In this document: positions 60,784 through 64,000 of the stretch, in pieces
Numbering within the stretch: position 1 is the stretch's first letter
How the letters are laid out: each line of letters opens with the position of its first letter
Origin: AWTP1-13 sp050248715
GTDB lineage: Bacteria > Pseudomonadota > Alphaproteobacteria > Rhizobiales > Hyphomicrobiaceae
Direction of reading: 5' to 3'
Assembly: GCA_050248715.1 (NCBI GenBank)
Contig: JBFWRV010000012.1
Coordinates: 37,632-101,631 of the forward strand
DNA length: 64,000 bases
Program-made: the position numbers and the translations under genes
The notes under the pieces: model-generated
Databases searched by the model: none
What the model saw: the letters and a program-made list of their open reading frames with translations, nothing else
What the model was told of the DNA's origin: nothing

Positions 60784-62001
60784 CTAGAGGCCCTTGCATC
60801 CGGTCTCCTGCGGCGGAACCTCCGAGACGGTGGCGGCCGCCTCGTGCACCACGTTCACCGCCCACTTGGCACCGAACTGGTTGGCAGGCGCGGCACCCAC
60901 CTGACCGATGAAGACCGGGACGCTTGCCTGGTGGTCGAATTTGCGCATGACGACCATGCCGTAGGCGCCGTCGAACTTGGCCGTCTCCAGAGCCTTGGCG
61001 ACGTCGGCGCCCGAGAGCGATCCCGCGCGCGAGAGCGCGTCCACCAGCAGCCCGGCCCCGTTGTAGGCCAGGATCGCCTGGAAACCGGGCGTCACCTTGT
61101 ATTCCTTCCAGTAGGCGTCGGTGAACTTGGCCATATTCGGGTGCTTGACGGTCCAGGTCGCCCAAGAGGCGGCCATGACGCCATCGGCGACGCCGCCCAC
61201 AGCCTCGAGCTGGGAATCCGTGACGCCGGCGACGGCAAGCAGGCGGGTCTTGTCGAGCAGGCCGAAGGAGCGGGCCTGCTTGATGAAGTCGGTGACGACG
61301 CTGACGATCACTGGCGCCCAGACGTAGTCGGCGCCGGCCGCCGATATCTTGTTGATGTACGTTGACCAGTCCTTGGTATCGAGCGGCGCATAGTCTTCGC
61401 CGATGATGCTGACACCCATCTTCGCTGCCGCGTCCTTGAACGCCTTTGCAGCGCCCTGGCCCCACTCGTAGTCGTGGGCGACGATGTACCACTTGCCCTT
61501 GCGCGCCGGCTCGTTGCCGCGCAGCCAGTCGGCGACGCCGCGCACCGTCATAGCGTCGTTGGGATTGGAGCGAAACACCATCGGATGGCAGCGCTCGCCC
61601 GTGGCGCGCGGCGTTCCCGAGTTCGTCGTGAGGATGGGGACGCCGAGCTTGTCGGCGGCACCGCCGAGGGCGATGATCTCGGCGCTGGAGAAGATGCCGA
61701 GCAGCGCATGCACCTTCGATTCGCTGACCAGCCGGTCAGCTTTTCTCAGGGCCACCGCGGGCTTTCCCTCCGAGTCCTCCACCACCAGCTCGATCTTGCG
61801 GCCCTTGATCTCGCCGACCTGCTTCACGAGCAGCTGCGCGCCGCGCTGCATGTCTTGGCCGATCGGCGAGAACAGGCCCGAGAGTGCCGCCATAAAGCCG
61901 ATTTTGATCGGCTCCTGCGCTGCAGCAGGCAACGATCCGACGGCCGATAGGGCGGCGGCCAGTGCGATACGGCTGAATGTGCGGGACGTACTGCTCGCCA
62001 T
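60784..62001 (-). CDS. Periplasmic binding protein of the Liv-type ABC transporter
   Basis: A 405-residue type I periplasmic binding protein. A signal peptide ends near PAAAQEP, and the mature protein starts IKIGFMAALSGLFSPIGQDM, which is typical of LivK/amide-type receptors. The substrate is unknown; the acyl-CoA genes beside it suggest a carboxylic acid. The start at 62001 has GAGGAGAG 5 bases upstream. It is the first gene of the transporter operon. Confidence 0.9.
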   Translation of the reverse strand: MASSTSRTFSRIALAAALSAVGSLPAAAQEPIKIGFMAALSGLFSPIGQDMQRGAQLLVKQVGEIKGRKIELVVEDSEGKPAVALRKADRLVSESKVHALLGIFSSAEIIALGGAADKLGVPILTTNSGTPRATGERCHPMVFRSNPNDAMTVRGVADWLRGNEPARKGKWYIVAHDYEWGQGAAKAFKDAAAKMGVSIIGEDYAPLDTKDWSTYINKISAAGADYVWAPVIVSVVTDFIKQARSFGLLDKTRLLAVAGVTDSQLEAVGGVADGVMAASWATWTVKHPNMAKFTDAYWKEYKVTPGFQAILAYNGAGLLVDALSRAGSLSGADVAKALETAKFDGAYGMVVMRKFDHQASVPVFIGQVGAAPANQFGAKWAVNVVHEAAATVSEVPPQETGCKGL

Positions 62002-62181
62002 GTTTCTCTCCTCGAAGGTCCTGCCTCGGTGCACTCACGCAGGGTTGACCTGATCGGAGCAGATCGCGCGGCGAGCGTCAATACATACCAGCTCGTCGGT
62101 AAGTTCTTGCTCGCGGCCGCCCGCGCAACTACTGTCATCGGCAAGGAGACACGGCCCGCCCGGGTCAGGGAAGCAACGCTC

Positions 62182-63204
62182 ATGCGCACGGTCGTCCTCG
62201 AAGGCGGCTTCGGCCTGCAGAACCTTCGCTGCCGCAAGGCTGCGATGCCATCCATCGGCGAGCACGACGTGCTGCTCAAGATGCGCGCGGCGTCGCTTAA
62301 CTATCGCGACTACCTGACCGTCGTCGGCTCCTACAATCCACGCCTGCGGCTGCCGCTGGTGCCGGTATCGGATGGCGTCGGCGAGGTGGTCGACGCCGGC
62401 AGCCGCGTCACGCGCGTTCGGGTCGGAGACCGCGTGGCACCGGCCTTCCGCGTGAACTGGGTGGCCGGCCCGTTCCGGCCGGAGGTGCGGCTGGCCACGC
62501 TGGGCGGCCCCATCGACGGCGTGATGAGCGAGTACATCGCGATCCCGGCAGAGGCCGCCGTGCAGGTGCCGTCCTTCCTGTCCGACGCGGAAGCTGCCAC
62601 GCTTCCGGTGGCGGCGGTCACGGCATGGAACGCGTTGCGCGTGGAAGGCGGCATCGGGCCCGAGACGAGCGTGCTCGTGCAGGGAACCGGCGGCGTCGCC
62701 CTGTTCGCCCTGCAGCTGGCCAAGATCGCCGGCGCCAGCGCTATCGTGATCTCCTCCAGCGACGAGAAGCTGCAGAAGGCCAGGACGCTCGGCGCCGATC
62801 ATCTGATCAACTACCGCACGCACCCCGATTGGGAGCGCCTGGTGCAGGAGCTGACGGCCGATCGCGGCGTCGACCTGGTCCTGGAGCTGGGCGGCGCCGA
62901 GACGCTCGACAAGTCGTCGAGGTGTGCCGCGCTGGGCGGCCAGATCAGCCTGATTGGCAACCTGTCGGGCAGCACGGCGCAGGTTTCGCTGACGCGCATT
63001 CTGATGAAGCACCTGCGCCTACAGGGCATCACGGTGGGGGACCGGCTGAGCTTCGAGGCCATGAACCGCGCCATAGACCGCCACCGGGTGCGGCCCGTCG
63101 TGGACCGGGTCTTCCAGTTCGGCGAGTTGCGCCAGGCGCTCGAGTATCTCGCCGAAGGCCGGCACTTCGGCAAGGTTTGCATCAACTTCGGCGCGGCGGC
63201 CTGA
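62182..63204 (+). CDS. Medium-chain alcohol dehydrogenase/quinone reductase-like protein
   Basis: A 340-residue MDR-family NAD(P)-dependent oxidoreductase. SLNYRDYLTVVG and VPVSDGVGEVVDAGSRVTRV start the catalytic domain, and VLVQGTGGVALFALQLAKIA is the nucleotide-binding GxGGVA. The zinc-binding Cys/His/Glu set of alcohol dehydrogenases is not seen, so a zinc-less quinone oxidoreductase or enoyl reductase activity is more likely. The start at 62182 gives the family length. It is divergent from the transporter and followed by the acyl-CoA dehydrogenase. Confidence 0.87.
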   Translation: MRTVVLEGGFGLQNLRCRKAAMPSIGEHDVLLKMRAASLNYRDYLTVVGSYNPRLRLPLVPVSDGVGEVVDAGSRVTRVRVGDRVAPAFRVNWVAGPFRPEVRLATLGGPIDGVMSEYIAIPAEAAVQVPSFLSDAEAATLPVAAVTAWNALRVEGGIGPETSVLVQGTGGVALFALQLAKIAGASAIVISSSDEKLQKARTLGADHLINYRTHPDWERLVQELTADRGVDLVLELGGAETLDKSSRCAALGGQISLIGNLSGSTAQVSLTRILMKHLRLQGITVGDRLSFEAMNRAIDRHRVRPVVDRVFQFGELRQALEYLAEGRHFGKVCINFGAAA

Positions 63205-63257
63205 TCGGGGCCAGGCGGAAATTCGGGCAGAGATGCTTTGGAGAATCGAGGCGAGAC

Positions 63258-64000
63258 ATGCTGGAGACAGAGGAACAGGCTGAATTCCGCATGACGTGCC
63301 GGCGATTTGCCGAGAAGGAGATCGGTCCGCTGGTCGAGGCCGCCGAGAAGAGTGGCGTCTATCCACGCGGGCTGAGGGAGAAGGCTGGCGAGGCGGGCCT
63401 GCTGGCCATCACGGCGCGACCGGAGCTCGGCGGCGCCGGCGCTGGCCTGACCTTCCAATGCATCATGCTGGAGGAATGCGCGCGCGTATGCGCCGGCCTC
63501 ACCACCGGCCTGATGGGCCTTGGCATGCGCATCCTGGCGAGCTTCGGCAACGCGGAGCAGCTCGCCGCCTACTACGCGCCCTCTCTGAAGGGCAAGGCGA
63601 TGGGTGCCTTCGCCATGTCGGAGCCCGATGCCGGCTCCGATGTCTTGGCCATGAAGGGGCGCGCCACGCGCGAGGGCAATGGCTGGCGCATCCGGGCGAA
63701 TAAGATGTACATCACGGGGGCGACGTTCGCCGACTACCTGCTCGTCGTCGCCTATACGATGCCGCAGGCGCGCCGGCAGGGCCTGAGCATCTTCGTGGTG
63801 GAGACCGGGACGCCGGGCGTGGAGATGCACCTTCTCGACAAGCTCGGCCACCGCTCCATGGAGACGGCGTCCGTGTTCCTCGACTGCCATGTCCCGCATA
63901 CCGCGTTGCTCGGCGAGGAAGGGCGCGGCATGGAGTACGTGATGCACTTCCTGGAGGAGGCCCGCATCACGCACGCAGCACGCAGCCTTGGGGTCGCCAG
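63258..64000 (+). CDS. Acyl-CoA dehydrogenase, N-terminal part (cut by window edge)
   Basis: From the ATG at 63258, 247 codons read through to the right edge. The N-terminal helical domain (FRMTCRRFAEKEIGPLVEAA) and GLLAITARPELGGAGAGLTF are followed by the FAD-contact motif GAFAMSEPDAGSDV and the later MYITGATFADYLLV. This is a flavin-dependent acyl-CoA dehydrogenase; the C-terminal domain with the catalytic base lies outside the window. The gene follows the MDR-family gene by 53 bases in the same direction and completes a set of acyl-CoA enzymes. Confidence 0.9.
   Translation, partial: MLETEEQAEFRMTCRRFAEKEIGPLVEAAEKSGVYPRGLREKAGEAGLLAITARPELGGAGAGLTFQCIMLEECARVCAGLTTGLMGLGMRILASFGNAEQLAAYYAPSLKGKAMGAFAMSEPDAGSDVLAMKGRATREGNGWRIRANKMYITGATFADYLLVVAYTMPQARRQGLSIFVVETGTPGVEMHLLDKLGHRSMETASVFLDCHVPHTALLGEEGRGMEYVMHFLEEARITHAARSLGVA

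Noticed and set aside
1..64000. CRISPR array, rRNA operon, complete insertion sequence or prophage
   Set aside because: No regularly spaced repeats, rRNA motifs, transposase genes with terminal repeats or phage structural gene sets were found.

Overview
The window is high-GC DNA with densely packed genes and fits an alphaproteobacterium, most likely of the order Hyphomicrobiales (Rhizobiales). Supporting evidence: an F0 ATP synthase operon atpI-atpB-atpE-b'-b that stands apart from F1; a ChrR-type anti-sigma factor paired with an RpoE-type ECF sigma factor; the neighbourhood smc / DsbA-like / DciA (DUF721) / mutY; the rplU-rpmA-GNAT-obgE-proB-proA block; and a single-chain indolepyruvate oxidoreductase. 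The exact genus cannot be read from the sequence alone.

Layout. 1-2.3 kb: start of a PfkB-type sugar kinase (cut by the window edge), the RpoE/ChrR stress switch with a matching promoter, and a SYLF-domain protein. 2.3-4.8 kb: F0 sector of ATP synthase. 5-14.6 kb: HAD phosphatase, SMC, two DsbA-like oxidoreductases, DciA, MutY and an omega-amino acid aminotransferase. 15-21 kb: an atypical SDR, a VOC protein, a lower-GC orphan ORF with an RNxxxH motif, an ECF42-type sigma factor with three YciI/DGPF proteins and candidate ECF42 promoters, then a PRISE-type reductase and an isoprenylcysteine methyltransferase-like membrane protein. 22-27.2 kb: RND efflux pump, adaptor and TetR repressor with a clear palindromic operator. 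27.4-36 kb: GST, CoA-transferase, permuted NlpC/P60-like hydrolase, Tat-exported dipeptidase-like protein, a small membrane protein, a cysteine synthase-like enzyme divergent from a MarR regulator, a DMT transporter and a DUF2147 protein. 36-41 kb: fused indolepyruvate ferredoxin oxidoreductase followed by a ferredoxin-NADP reductase. 41-48.7 kb: rplU, rpmA, GNAT, obgE, two lineage-specific membrane proteins, proB and proA.

48.7-50.5 kb is a gene graveyard. The 3' parts of a TonB-dependent receptor and of a TRAP transporter permease meet head to head with both 5' ends missing, and are followed by a frameshifted glycine-rich tail-fibre-like remnant. 50.5-64 kb looks like a catabolic locus for an organic acid or branched acyl compound: nitroreductase, TetR, alpha-methylacyl-CoA racemase-like enzyme, carboxyltransferase, enoyl-CoA hydratase, acyl-CoA synthetase, a complete Liv-type ABC importer with its binding protein, a zinc-less alcohol dehydrogenase/quinone reductase-like enzyme and an acyl-CoA dehydrogenase cut by the right edge.

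The most unusual items are: a VOC domain fused through one membrane helix to a heptad-phased coiled coil, lying with a second unknown membrane protein between obgE and proB; the double-truncation junction near 49.48 kb; the RNxxxH (possibly HEPN) orphan; the ECF42/YciI promoter set with an octanucleotide tandem repeat in one leader; and a dispersed intergenic repeat family. No CRISPR array, rRNA, tRNA, intact insertion sequence or prophage was seen.
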